NCBI GenBank assembly: GCA_964058845.1
Contig: CAXKVR010000006.1
Span: forward strand, 558,001 to 622,000
Length of the DNA: 64,000 bases
Reading direction: 5' to 3'
DNA from: Carex sylvatica
Taxonomy: Eukaryota > Streptophyta > Magnoliopsida > Poales > Cyperaceae
Position numbers and translations under genes: made by a program. Below, piece by piece: positions 10,965 through 22,159 of the stretch; the stretch's first letter is position 1, and each line of letters opens with the position of its first letter. A model generated the notes under the pieces. That model searched no databases and was not told the DNA's origin. It saw nothing but the letters and a program-made list of their open reading frames with translations.

Positions 10965-11870
10965 TTTATTTTATTCTTCAAATTTTCAAAATGTGTTTAA
11001 TGATTTGTTGAGGTCTGATTAGGATTACTTCATTTATGCAAATCACACCTCCCAACTTTGCTAATACATTCATTTTTCTTGAAATAGTGCATTAAGAAAT
11101 TTTGTTCCTTACGACCTCATTATTATAATTATGTACATTAATTAATATAAATATAAAGCCCATATTAGTCTAAAACAAGAAGGAAAATAAATTCAAAGTT
11201 TGAATAAAATCAAAAATTATTGTAATTTTGTACATTATAATTACTGTTTGAGGGACTTATAATTGTAATTATGTTCATGAATTATTTTTGTTAGAGAAAA
11301 CTATTTTATTTAATAATAAGTTAATTTTATTACAATATATGAATTATGTATTCGAATGATATCCGTATTCGTATTTGTATTTGCTTGACATACGATCTGG
11401 ATACAAATAATATCCAAAAAATAAAAACAGATACAGATATGATTATCATGATTAGTTTGCACCCCTACCAAACAAAAAAATAATTATGGTAAATTAGATT
11501 AGTTTTAACAATTTAAATTTGTCATTTATGATTAATTCAATAATTAAGCTGCTCAGTGATAATTCTACCGGTTGGGAATTCAAATTCGTACTTCATGAAA
11601 TTTAATTTTCTTTTCATTTAATTTTGAATTTTCATCTTCGTAATTTTTAAAAAAAAATTGCATCTCCTTTACCATAGTAACCTTCAATTCAATTCAGTAA
11701 TGAAAAAAAAATCGTAAATTTGGACATGTGAGGAATGATGTCAATTACTTAAAACTCATATCGTCAAATTAAATACAATCAAAATACATTACAAGAAATA
11801 TACAACAGCTTCTTACCAGCACCTCTGCATTGAACAAAAAAGGACAAGGAAAATTATCCTTGCCCTTGAA
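10965..11870. repeat. Direct duplication, copy 2 (partner 4795-5700)
   Basis: Collinear with 4795-5700 in the same orientation with moderate divergence. It ends about 100 bp downstream of the Tubby-like gene's stop codon and probably includes its 3' flank. The copy at 4.8-5.7 kb has no Tubby coding sequence beside it, so the duplication captured only the flank or the gene part was lost. Confidence 0.75.
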
Positions 11871-11976
11871 CAAAAATCACAGTGATTAATATTCTAGTCA
11901 ATGCTACGATCACAAACCCGAACCTGTTTTCCAAACCATCGATTAGTTTTAGTTTTAGCATTCAAATAACAGCTTT

Positions 11977-14255
11977 TTATTCACAAGCAAGCTTAGTGCC
12001 GAAGCTGGTAAGGCAAATTGCAAAGGCCTGGAAAGCTGAGAGCGGCTCCTTATAATCCATTGTAAAAATGTCATCGCATACTTTCCCGAACTGCAGTAAA
12101 ACTGTTTCCTCCTGATCAGTTTCTGAAACAAGCTGGAAGTTCTTGACCGATGCAACAGTAACTCGACCGTGAAAATTCAAGCACCAGCACTGCAGATGCT
12201 CATGCCAGCGTGGCGCCTTGTTCTTTAGAACCAATTTCGGACTCACTACACTATTCGGTTTCAATTTTGGGGATTCGGGTTTGTACTCATGCAGCAAACT
12301 GTCTTCTTCTTTGCTGGTTTGAGGAGAGGTTTGGAGAATAGTGTGAATACGCCTGGGACCGCGAGACTTGAGGAGGTTGAATTTGTAGGAGATCTGACCG
12401 ACCTCGAAATTGCCAACAGATGGGTTGGGGCTGACTCGCTTGGACCCAAATCGCTTGCTGGAGAAGTGGGACCCACTTCTGGTTGGAAGTGACTTGAAAC
12501 TGTCGTCTGGTTGTTGGCTGTCATAGATTTTGAAGTTGATACCAAGGAAATCAGATCTGCAAGCAATAACACAAGAATTAAATTGCTTCAGCATTAAATT
12601 GGTTCAATTTCTCTGTTTGTACTGATCAGATATTTAGTTAGCATGGAAAAATTTGCAGAAACAGTAACGGAACTTAATGAATGCCCCTTAAATATTGTTG
12701 TTTAAGGGAAGAAATTCAAGGCCTGTTCTAGATTGGAAAATACAGGGCTAATATTTGCTAACTATATGGCCAATTATAATGTTCATTCATGCACACAAAG
12801 ATAGAAAAGAGAGAAAAAAAAAATAAGCCAGAGTTAGTCTGCGCAAACAAAGCAATAAAAACAATTCACTAAGATTTATACGTAGAGACCAGACATAACT
12901 TTTATGAAGAAAAAAAAAAAAAAGGGAAAATACCTAAGTTTTCCAAGATAGGAATAGCTGCCTTGACTCATGTCCTCTACATCAAGGGAGATGATGTATT
13001 CTCCATGTGCACCACGCCTATACCTCTTAGCCGCCATCAGAAACTTCCCCAAATCCATCAAAGCTGTCATGTTAAAAAAAGAAGAAGAGAGAGTTACAAA
13101 ACGTGTTGGCAACTAGCTCGCCTATGGTATATGCCAATTATACAAATATCATATATTTGCTAACTTAACTTTGTCATATCCTGAGGTTTAGTTTTTAAGT
13201 GTTATGGCATGCGTAAAAAGTTGTTCTTATGTTTCATTCAAAAGGTTGTACTTTTGAAAGGTTTGCATCATCAAAGCAAAAAGTAAAAGTGAAAAAGAAA
13301 TTACTTACAATGTGTTAAGCCCAGATACAGATAATATATCGATTCCTTCTTGTTCCTTTTAATAAAGCATTGTGTCATTGTCTCCTTTGATCCTGGCTGT
13401 TTCACCATCATATTAATACACACATTAAACATTTTATCCAACAAAAAGACTATTGCAGACAACAAATCTTATAATAGTTCATAAATTTTGAAACTTATCT
13501 TGTTAACAATTTTTGTTTTTTTTTTTGAATTTCTATTTTAAGGTTAATTAGTAGACTTGGAACTACGAATCAATGGTACATTACATAGTATTCTTATAAT
13601 CAATTACATAAATTACAGAACACAAAGTAGTGATCCTAATTTATTACTTGTACAATTAAAGATTCCATTCCACCAAACACACAGAATACATCTTTCAAAC
13701 ATCAAACCATGGAATCATCACCCCTACAGGGCCTCTGCATTTAATCAAAATTATCCAATCAAATCCCCTATCCATAATCAGTCCTATATTTCCAGTTTAA
13801 TCCCAAGATCACACATTTAAGCCTCTTCTCTACAAATTTAATGATTCCCAATTTTTGAATTTTGGAAATAAAAAAAGATAAAATCCAAAAAAAAAAAAAA
13901 ATTGCCCAGCAATAACCTGTTTGAGGGAAGAAGGGAAGGTGAATTTCCCGCATTCGATTGGTTTTCTGACAACGCTCTTGGTGACATCGCGCCACCGCTT
14001 ACAGACACCAGCGCAGGAGACAACATCTCTACGCTGAGGCCAACGGTCACACCCAGCCTCGACCCGCCTTACGATCTCCCCCAGTAGCTCAGGCAATAGA
14101 CTCGACCATCGGTCTGACTGCTCCTCCTCTGGCACCGGTTCAGATTCGGTCTCTCTCTCCCGCTGCTCCACCACCAAAGCACTCATCATCCCCGACAGAG
14201 AAGGCCACCTCCGCCTAGCGCGGCTCCCTCTCCGATCAGACATCGATGGATTCAT
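11977..14255 (-). CDS. TULP: Tubby-like F-box protein
   Basis: Exons on the minus strand: 14255-13917, 13396-13309, 13063-12934 and 12556-11977. Each has GT..AG borders and phases fit, giving 378 residues. Plant Tubby-like F-box proteins bind phosphoinositides at the plasma membrane through the Tubby barrel and recruit SKP1-cullin ligases through the F-box. Residues about 50-100 are the F-box ([17 protein letters not shown]...[13 protein letters not shown]). LTFPxSLKQ-like FTFPSSLKQ marks the start of the Tubby domain. [28 protein letters not shown] and [21 protein letters not shown] follow. The protein ends [15 protein letters not shown], the classic plant Tubby C-terminus. N-terminal basic [12 protein letters not shown] is typical. 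Length is in the normal 370-450 range. The start is the first Met of exon 1. The gene looks intact, and the start is preceded by a GATC-rich repeat. Confidence 0.9.
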
Positions 14256-14258
14256 GGC

Positions 14259-14300
14259 ATCGATAGATCGATAGATCGATCGATCGATGTATCTATCGAT
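14259..14300. repeat. GATC/GATA microsatellite at the Tubby gene start
   Basis: Tandem CGATAGATCGATAGATCGAT runs into CGATCGATCGATG and ATCTATCGAT, directly 5' of the TULP start codon on the minus strand. It lies in the presumed 5' UTR and is self-complementary. Confidence 0.8.
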
Positions 14301-14460
14301 TTCAGCTGCTGTTTCTTAGCAATTTTTTCTTCTCTCTCCGCGTTCCATCCCTCGTGTCGAGTTTGGTCGGGAGATGAGAAAAAAAAAGGTTTCCTGTGAG
14401 ACAGAGAGTTCCAATTTCTAGTCAGAGATACAAATTACATCCAAGTACCTCTACTTTTAT

Positions 14461-14628
14461 GAATTCACATCCACTCAGGTTACCGGACTTAGTACAATTG
14501 AATCAGACGGCTCAAAATTGTTCTATTTAACTTGACACGAATCTCAAAGCAAAAATATACAGGATGAGAGTAAATTTGAGACGTCCATTTCAATTGTGTT
14601 GAGTCAGGTAACTGGGAGGATAGGTATC
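14461..14628. mobile_element. Mutator-like MITE, 10-bp target duplication
   Basis: 168 bp flanked by perfect CTACTTTTAT repeats (14451-14460 and 14629-14638). The left end GAATTCACATCCACTCAGGT and the right end (inverse GATACCTATCCTCCCAGTTA) are imperfectly inverted. The left terminus matches the MITE inside the NLR relic at 19289. It lies about 200 bp upstream of the Tubby-like gene. Confidence 0.85.
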
Positions 14629-14639
14629 CTACTTTTATA

Positions 14640-16220
14640 ATTTAATAGTTAATAAAATATTTCTGTTTAGATTTGTACCGCCTGATCAGATTTTGGGTAA
14701 AGAATTTAACAGATAATTTTTGCCTTCATGCAGCGCATGAAGCATATGGATTTCTGTTTTGATTCTATAGTATGCGCGCTGTATAAAGCTAAAGCTACTC
14801 TGTTAAAATCTTTACCCTAGATTTTGGACTAATCTGGCTCGAGGTTATGATCGGACGGTCTGGATCCAAACAAAAATGCAAGTTTAGTTTGAATTATTTC
14901 GTTTGGGACCAATTTTAATATTTTATACATTGTGTGGGTATATATGAGATAATTCATTGTACGATTTTTTATAACAAATTTTTTAAGGGCAGTGCACGAA
15001 AGTCGTAATTGGGGGCATGCGAGAGAGAGAAATATAAATGCACATGGTGCATGAACGTACAAATCTTGATATACACGAAAGACAGGTTTTTTATTCTATG
15101 AATAGTTCATTAGTTAGTCCGGGTAGTGGTACCCACGTTTCAGAGTATATGAAGAGTATCTGTGTTGACTTGTATGCACCAGGTTTTGCATGCGAGGAAA
15201 GAAAATAAGAGCGCGTCTCCGTCTCGCGTGGCTAAGATTGCGGTCGCATTTGCGAACTGTTTAAGATTTGTCCGAATTTTTTTTTATTCGAAAAATATAT
15301 AAATTTTGAAATTAAAATTTTTAAAATTCTGGATGATCGGAATAAAGAATCATACACTGATACTGTGATACACATCTCAGTTAAAATAAAGAATCATACA
15401 AGGATAAAAAAAATTCAACCCTTTTAGAGTGTGCTTCAGAAGAGAAAACGCAGAGGAAAAGGGAAGAGAAAAACACTGTGCTGAGGTTACGACATAGCCA
15501 GACTGTATCTGACCGAGGTTCTGCACCTCCTCCAAAAGGGGAGAATTGAAGAGGAAGCAGAGGGTGCGTGATACTGTGCGGAGGTGAAGAGAGGGGGCCA
15601 AGCTTTATTTTGACGAAATCTATACCCCTCAATTTGGGATGTAAATTTACTGTGCGGAGAGTTGGTCACCCCCGTCGCTCTTCCCTCCCTTCCCTTTAAT
15701 GGGGTTTTCCCTCTCCATTCAGAAGCACAACCTTAGATATGAATTTGGAAGATATTGTGATACAGATCACACTATCTCTCTTGTAACGTATTAGGGACCG
15801 AATCTCCTGTCACCTGTAGGCAGAAAATTATTGCCTCTAAAATTACTAACACATAGGTCTGAAGTGGATTTTGAGGCAAAACATATCTAATATTTAAATG
15901 TCTAAATTTATACTGGATCCACGTGTTAATAACGTAAGAATTCCGTCTTCACAGAAGAACAGGCGATCCAGTTCCATGTATTAGACAGGTAGCAAACACA
16001 CAAAGCAACAGGTGCGAGAGGAAACACTACAATGTTACCAGCATAATCGATTATACATGTAATACCCCTTCGAGTTTGGAAGCCAGACAGAGATGATCAG
16101 ATGATTGTCAACCTAGACGGCCAAAATGCAGGAGCAGTGTAAGTTAACTTCGTTTTTTGAATGAAACTGGACTTCAGTCTTTTTACTCAAAAAAAAAAAA
16201 AAGGACAACGCTCTATAAGA
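14640..16220. other. Intergenic, no gene recognised
   Basis: Mixed AT-rich DNA. A short region at 15420-15600 is more GC-balanced but holds no domain. Both-strand frames there are short and carry no recognisable motif. No terminal repeat pair was seen. Confidence 0.45.
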
Positions 16221-16566
16221 TATGTTTGGTTAGAGTAAGAATAAACTATTTTTAGAACAAGACTATTCGGAATAGTTTGTTCTTTGTTTGGATGATGTTA
16301 AATAACTAGAATAGTTGAATTTAATTATTATAATAAGACAAATGGCAAATGAACTATTTTAGTTATTTTTGTTTTGCAATCAAACATACCCATAGTCTAT
16401 TTTAATAAGAATAGCTTTTGTTTGATTGTAAAATAAAAATAGCTAGAATAGTCAAATTAAAAATAGTTATTATTTGTCTTATTAAAATAGGTAAATCTCA
16501 AAATAGTCTATTCTAATAAGATAATTTTTTTGGATTCTTAGCTATTCTAATCTAACCAAACACATA
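16221..16566. mobile_element. Foldback MITE with TATGTTTGGTTAGA ends
   Basis: TATGTTTGGTTAGAGTAAGAAT at the left pairs with ATTCTAATCTAACCAAACACATA at the right. Interior blocks of AATAGTTATT/ACTATTTT type repeat in both orientations. A shorter relative with TACGTTTGGTTGTAATATTA lies near 6217. Target duplication is uncertain. Confidence 0.6.
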
Positions 16567-17600
16567 ATAAACTATTATAAATAGCCTAACTTCAAAAAAA
16601 ACATTTTTTCAATCAACCAAACATACTAATTGAAAGAAACTCTTGTTACCTCAAAAATTAATGTAAACTTCACAAGTGTTGTTGTACTTGTACTTATATA
16701 CGGACTGTTGAATTAATTTAGGCAGTTCAGTTCGGACTAAAAGGCTTATAAAAATTTAAATTTGATTTAAGTAGTTTGAAATCCGGCAACGTACAAAATC
16801 TGTAATATATAGTTGTTAAAAAAAAATATTCGTGTAGAGTATACATAAATTGTTAATCTTAAATTTTCCATGTTATCATATATTTTTGTTATGATATTAG
16901 CACCGCAAAAGGTGCTCAAAATCCGAAATTGTTATTCGTAAGATTGATTTAATAAAATATATGATTGGTAACAATTATCAATACTTGCTCTGGTTATAAG
17001 AATAAAACAGTATCGGCAAGAGTATTCGTAAGGGTAGCGTTGCAGATACTCTTATTGGTAATACCGACACATTCATAAAAATATTTTTTATATTTTTTCT
17101 ATCAGTGTATTTTTACAAATAATTACTTTTTACTCTTACAGATACTGGTATATTCTTATATATCAATGTCAAAGCATCATGTCAGTGCGTAATAGTCACA
17201 AAAATATGACCACTACATAAATTTAAATTTATAATTTATATACGGTTCCACTAGCTCATAATTTGTAAAGGATTCACACGTGATTTCTTGTTATTGGTAG
17301 GTGAACTGTTGGCAATATTTATTTGTGTGAAAAAATAGAATATCATTTTAATGTTACAAGAATTTTGTGCTATTAAATACGACAACCTCATCTATTTCAT
17401 TTGTATTTTAAAAATTGGAACTCAAATGTCAAGTTCAAACAAGTAATTTTGTTCATTTTCACGAGATTTACATTGGTGCAGTATTTACAAAATTTTGACA
17501 AAGGTCCCGTTTGGGCCGTTTCTTGTTAGCGAACTGCCTTGCATTGGCTATGATTTCTTACTCACCAACGGTACTGATAGGACATAATAACGATACTAAA
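16567..17600. other. Intergenic, no gene recognised
   Basis: AT-rich DNA. Short direct and inverted motifs such as GGTGCTCAAAATCC occur, but nothing forms a complete element or reading frame. Confidence 0.45.
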
Positions 17601-18008
17601 GAGTTTGGCTAGTATAACATCAGTGTCATTTCAACCTATATAACACCAACTCTAAAACCTATCAAATTGACTTCAAACGGTAAATTCAAACCGTTCAAAC
17701 CGATCTACTTTATTAGTTGTGCATTTACATACAAAATTTATAACTTTTCGAATTTATCTAGTATTTAGATCAAATGGTCAAATATGTGAGTTTTTAAGTT
17801 AATTTTAATACATTAATTTTTTAAAATTTGCACCACTTGATCTGATACTAAAATAACTCAAAAATATAAAAATTTTATATGTAAACGCATTACATATAAT
17901 GTAAATTAGTTTGAACAGTTTGAATTAGCCGTTCAAAATCGATTTAATGAGTTTTAAAATTGATGTTATATAAGCTAAAATGACACTAATGTTATACTAG
18001 CCCAACTC
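17601..18008. mobile_element. Palindromic Mutator-like MITE
   Basis: 408 bp with ends GAGTTTGGCTAGTATAACAT and an inverted partner ending TATACTAGCCCAACTC. Flanks GATACTAAA (17592-17600) and GATATTAAA (18009-18017) are a 9-bp duplication with one change. The whole element is a weak foldback. Confidence 0.82.
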
Positions 18009-18053
18009 GATATTAAATTATAAATTTTAACATAGAGAGCGGCTTTGAATTCT

Positions 18054-18187
18054 AAATTTAAATGTTTTTTTCGAATCAAAATCAATCAAATCACAAAATT
18101 CGAGCTTTTTTAGCAACCCTAAATTTAAATGTTTTTTTCGAATCAAAATCAATCAAATCACAAAATTCGAGCTTTTTTAGCAACCCT
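18054..18187. repeat. 67-bp perfect tandem duplication
   Basis: A 67-bp unit beginning AAATTTAAATGTTTTTTTCG and ending AGCAACCCT is present twice with no visible difference, so the duplication is recent. The unit resembles the tail of the dispersed repeat at 18360-18545. Confidence 0.85.
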
Positions 18188-18359
18188 ACCGCCTTTGATT
18201 ATTTTTTGAAAATTAGATAGCTTAAACTAAGTATTGTATTGAATCTTATCTGATCATATCAGACATTCATTTATACCTATTTGAAATAAAACTTTGAATT
18301 TGCATTGAACCACTAACGTTGCTCTAATTTGAACGGTACATGTTAATTTGAGATTCCAA

Positions 18360-18545
18360 TCCTAAATAGTTCGCAAATGAATTTCGAACAAACTATATCC
18401 AATTTGAGTTTTGAGTTTGAATAAGATCCGAACTGAACTGATTTGATTTATTTTAGAACGAACTTCAATCGACGAGTTAATTTGAACTTTTTTTCAAATC
18501 GAAATCAATCAAATCACAAACTACGAACTTTTTTGACAGCCTTGA
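18360..18545. repeat. Dispersed repeat (relative at 21830-21985)
   Basis: TTGAGTTTTGAGTTTGAATA and nearby sequence recur at 21870, both copies ending in a TTTTTG[A/T]..CAGCC or GTAGCCCTAC tail. The tail resembles hAT-type ends (GACAGCCCTA at 44607). Boundaries were not determined. Confidence 0.55.
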
Positions 18546-18978
18546 AGTGCTTAGATCTATGGAATATATGAAATCACCACATACACATCAAAGGACAATG
18601 CAAAATTTAGATCATATACAAGTCACTTTTTGAAGTCCCTCATTTCCCTCTTTTTTTTGTGTATTGGCATTAGAAAACTGCCCTGTTAACTGTTGCAGTA
18701 ATGCAAGATCTATCTTACAGAAAAACATGTATTTTTGAAGGTTTGTAAGGCACAGGAACCCTAGAGGCACACCTAACCAGTCACAAACAACAATATGAAG
18801 TTCTTTTAAAATGGGCATGGCACCCTCCTCTATCTTTCATTCCTCTGGCATATTTAATTCAAGAAGCATCGACTTCTAACTGGCTAATTAGTAGCAGTTT
18901 TGAAATGAAAACACACTGTGTATCAAGGTCACTAACCACAAATTAATACAGAGTATGTGAAACACTTATTAACAAGAT

Positions 18979-18999
18979 ATATATATATATATATATATC
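18979..18999. repeat. (TA)n microsatellite
   Basis: A run of about 10 TA units within the NLR relic, between the LRR and NB pieces. It is one sign that the locus no longer codes for protein. Confidence 0.8.
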
Positions 19000-19288
19000 A
19001 AGGTCCTGTAATCGAGTTCAAATAAAGACTATGCTTTGGTTGCAAAATAAGAGCGGAATCAACTTGAACCAAATTGACAGTGAAAGCCATAATTTAGAAA
19101 ATCAAATAGCCAATACCAATTGTACATTTTTTTTGCAAGAGTAGTCTTTCCGAGTCCACCGAGCAACCAAATTGAAACCACATAACATCTCTTAGTGTTC
19201 TCATCAAGCAACTCTTTGACAAGGTGGTTGCGATCAGCCTTGAAACCAACAATATCGGGATCGATGTCAGCTAACACCGGTGGCCTGA

Positions 19289-19479
19289 GAATTCACATCC
19301 TCTCCAATTCCTGATAAGGGAATCTTTTACAATTACTAGATCTGGACCGTTCTTTTTAACTTGGCACGAATCTCAAAGCCCAACAATACTGCCCCCTATG
19401 GTGACCCGAATCCCAAACCAGTTTGAGATTAAACCGTAAAGTAAGGGTAATCCTCTGCAATACCTGAGGATACAAACTC
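19289..19479. mobile_element. Mutator-like MITE inserted in the NLR linker
   Basis: 191 bp bounded by GAATTCACATCC and GGATACAAACTC, with perfect 9-bp direct repeats GTGGCCTGA on each side (19280-19288 and 19480-19488). The insertion lies between the coiled coil and P-loop of the NLR relic. With one repeat and the element removed, the frame runs through RLPIRPPVLADIDPD. Confidence 0.88.
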
Positions 19480-19639
19480 GTGGCCTGATGGGTAGTCTGA
19501 TATCCCCTCTGTCCTCACCCAAATTATTTATTCCATATCTAGCTTTGCTCGTGTCGATCTCTTTCAACCTTGTTTGAATATGGCCGATCTCATCTACAAA
19601 TTTGTGCATGGCTACAATCTTGTATGACATTTTCTATGG

Positions 19640-20705
19640 ATATAAGAGATGAGAGTCAGAAGCAGATAATAGACGAGAGGCAGAAACAATGAGAGACCTC
19701 CCCGGATTCACCTGTTGCGCCCAATGTTTTTGCCTCTCATCTGTTATCTGCTTCTTGTCAGCATCCTTTAGAAAAAGCCACACACAGCTAGCGGAGTTCA
19801 TTGGTTTGGTTCGGCTCAAATCAAATTAAAATAAGCTGACCAAAGTTTTATTGAAGGATGCTGACAAAAAGCAGATAACAGATGAGAGACCTCGGATTCA
19901 CCTGTTGCACTCAATGTTTTTGCCTTTCATCTGTTATCTGCCTCTTGTCAGCATCCTTCAGAAAAAGTCTCAGACAGCTAGCAGAGTTCATCGGTTCGGT
20001 TCGGCTCAAATCAAATTAAAATAAGCCCAACAAAAGTTTTATTTGGTTTTTAAAAATCAAATTAAAATAAGCCAACCAAAGTTTTATTGAAAGATGCTGA
20101 CAAGAAACAAATAACAGATGAGAGACCTCCTCGGATTCACCTGCTTCACCAAATGTTTTTGCCTCTCATCTGTTATCTGCTTCTTGTCAGCATCCTTCAG
20201 AAAAAGTCTCAGACAGCTAGCGGAGTTCATCGGTTCGGATTGACTCAAATCAAATTAAAATAAGCCAACCAAAGTTTTATTCAATTTTTAAAAATCAAAT
20301 TAAAATAACTCAACCAAAGTTTTATTCGGTTTTTAAAAGTCAAATTAAAATAAGCCAACCAAAGTTTTATCGAAGGATGCTGACAGGAAGCAGATAAAAG
20401 ATGAGAGACCTCCTCGGATTCACCTATTGCACCCAATGTTTTTGCTTCTCATCTGTTATCTGCTTCTTGTCAGCATCCTTCAGAAAAAGTCTCTGACAAC
20501 TAGCGGAGTTCATCGGTTCGGTTTGGCTCAAATCAAATTAAAATAAGCCAACCAAAGTTTTATTGAAGGATGCTGACAAGAAACAGATAACAGATGAGAG
20601 ATCTCCTCGGATTCACCTGTTGCACCCAATGTTTTTGCCTCTCATCTGTTATCTACTTCTTGTCAGCATCCTTCAGAAAAAGTATTATCTACTTCTTGTC
20701 AGCAT
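19640..20705. repeat. Tandem array of NLR-derived foldbacks (small-RNA-like)
   Basis: At least four complete units, plus a degenerate first one and an extra half arm at the end. In each, an arm of ~36 bp containing GATGCTGACAAGAAGCAG is followed by a loop (CCTCGGATTCACCTGTTGCA type) and the inverse arm. Arm pairs: 19853-19888/19924-19959, 20089-20124/20163-20199, 20372-20407/20445-20481, 20565-20600/20639-20674. A lone arm lies at 19735-19769. On the minus strand each right arm plus loop still reads FLKDADKKQITDERQKHW, the NLR coiled coil, so the array arose from the adjacent gene by inverted duplication and amplification. Units are separated by 50-100 bp of AAATTAAAATAAGCCAACC repeats. Foldbacks of ~107-110 nt with mostly paired arms resemble plant MIRNA precursors. 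Expression is unknown. Confidence 0.85.
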
Positions 20706-21207
20706 GTCTCTGTAACCACTTGCACATCAATGCCGGTTCAGCTCAAACCAAATTAAAATAAACCAACCAAAGTTTTATTCAGTTTTTAAAAAATCAAACC
20801 AAATCGACCAAACTAAATTTACCGACTGAATAAGAACTGAACCAAACAAACCAAATTAAATTTCAAATTTCGGTTTGTTCGGTTGAATTCGCAAGGTGCA
20901 AAAAACAAGAACGAGTTCAATCTATTGTAACTAAAAAACACAAGTAAAGATAGTAGTGATAGATCTAAAACAATAACTGAAGGAAAGAAAAAAAATCTAA
21001 ACATAATGGTAACAATAGAAAGGATCCTTGTTTGGAGCCATGAATCATTGAACAAGTTCAATCTGGCCTAAAATCCCGAATCAACAAAAGAAAAACAAAC
21101 AAATCAACAACAGAAAAACGAAGAAACGCCAAAACCAAATCATATGAGACAAAACCTCAAATTCGATTAAAAGAAAAACGAAGAAACGATCACAGACAAG
21201 CGATTAC

Positions 21208-21255
21208 CAGTTGAGATGAACAAAATAATTCTCCCGAAACCATGTCGGCTTGCAT
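21208..21255 (-). other. Candidate orphan first exon / 5' UTR
   Basis: On the minus strand, CTCTCTCGTTCTCTCTGG and CTAGGGTTTTAG (typical plant leader sequence) precede an ATG at 21255. The frame runs MQADMVSGELFCSSQL to a GT donor at 21207. It lies upstream of and in line with the foldback array and NLR relic. It may be the old promoter and first exon of a transcript running through them, but no partner exon was identified. Confidence 0.35.
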
Positions 21256-21829
21256 CGCTATATTGGATCGGGTCCTCGACTAAAACCCTAGATCTTTCCA
21301 GAGAGAACGAGAGAGAACGGAGAAGGAAACTTATAACTAGAAGTGAAGATGTTATTGTGGCCCAATATTTTCTTTTTGGGCCGCCTACCCTTTGTGCACT
21401 ATTCTTCGTTACTTTTCTTTGGGCCACAATAACACGCATTGTTTTTCAACGAATTAACTACGATTTTTTTTCAAATCACGTACTAGGGATTTTTTTGGCA
21501 GTCACCAGCAGTTTATACATTAGTTTTTTTCACACAGAACAAAATTCATACAGTTTTCTTTTACTTTGTATTTTTTATGAATTCATACTGATGAATTATA
21601 GGCCAGTCCAAAATTATCTTACCTTTTACACCGTTTGATTGATTAAAATCACAGCATGAACCTAATCAAATAGAACTTATTTTCATTGTTAATTTGTTAC
21701 GTTGTTAAAATATTTTTCTATTATAAGTTATCATTATATTAACAATTTTGAGCTTTGGTATAAGTTTGATTATGTATTATTAAAGATTGATGGTTGAAGC
21801 CATTAGTTACATTATTTGAAATTCGAATA

Positions 21830-21985
21830 TAAATAATTCATGAATCAATTTCGAACGAACTATACCTAATTTGAGTTTTGAGTTTGAATAAGATTCGAAT
21901 CAAACTAGTTTGATTTGTTTCAGAATAAACTAATTTTGAATCAAATTAATTACAAACTTTTTGTGTAGCCCTACTTTGATTCATA
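21830..21985. repeat. Dispersed repeat (relative at 18360-18545)
   Basis: Shares TTTCGAAC[A/G]AACTATA and TTGAGTTTTGAGTTTGAATA with 18360-18545 and ends near GTAGCCCTAC. Probably a fragment of a hAT-like family. Confidence 0.5.
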
Positions 21986-22159
21986 ATCAAATTTGAGGCT
22001 ATTGTTACTCACCTCAATAATAATAAAAATAAAACTTTATATAATCAAATGCATAAGAGGACCAAAAATTAAACATTTTTATACAGTGTAAATGTGTAAT
22101 TACAATTTTGAACAAACAATGATACAATGTTAACAAAGATGAATAAAACAATATTGGGG

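Larger units (their letters stand above)
18612..19830 (-). pseudogene. NLR (CC-NB-LRR, RPP13-like) resistance gene relic
   Basis: Broken pieces of a coiled-coil NLR immune receptor lie in order on the minus strand. About 19800-19700 reads FLKDADKKQITDERQKHW, the Rx-type coiled-coil motif. About 19630-19480 reads AMHKFVDEIGHIQTRLKEI, the end of the coiled coil. About 19280-19060 reads a linker with DPDIVGF...RNHLVKELL and the P-loop LLGGLGKTTLAKKMYN. About 18850-18640 reads EEGAMPILKELHI, a C-terminal LRR. A MITE interrupts the linker, and removing it restores one frame across the junction. Most of NB-ARC (RNBS motifs, GLPL, MHD) and nearly all LRRs are absent. The first P-loop residues (GMGG in most relatives) are LLGG. 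Intact NLRs detect pathogen effectors in the cytosol; this copy cannot encode one. Confidence 0.82.

Noticed and set aside
12261..12572. 103-residue minus frame overlapping the Tubby gene exon 4
   Set aside because: Out of frame with the Tubby domain; Ser/Pro-rich shadow composition.
19640..20705. Array as an ordinary MITE cluster
   Set aside because: No target duplications or consistent termini per unit, and the arm plus loop encode an NLR coiled coil in frame on the minus strand, which a MITE origin does not explain. It remains a fallback if no small RNAs map.
21216..21638. 140-residue plus-strand open frame
   Set aside because: Antisense to the leader-like segment, Phe/Ser-rich from T-rich DNA, no recognisable domain and no conserved start.
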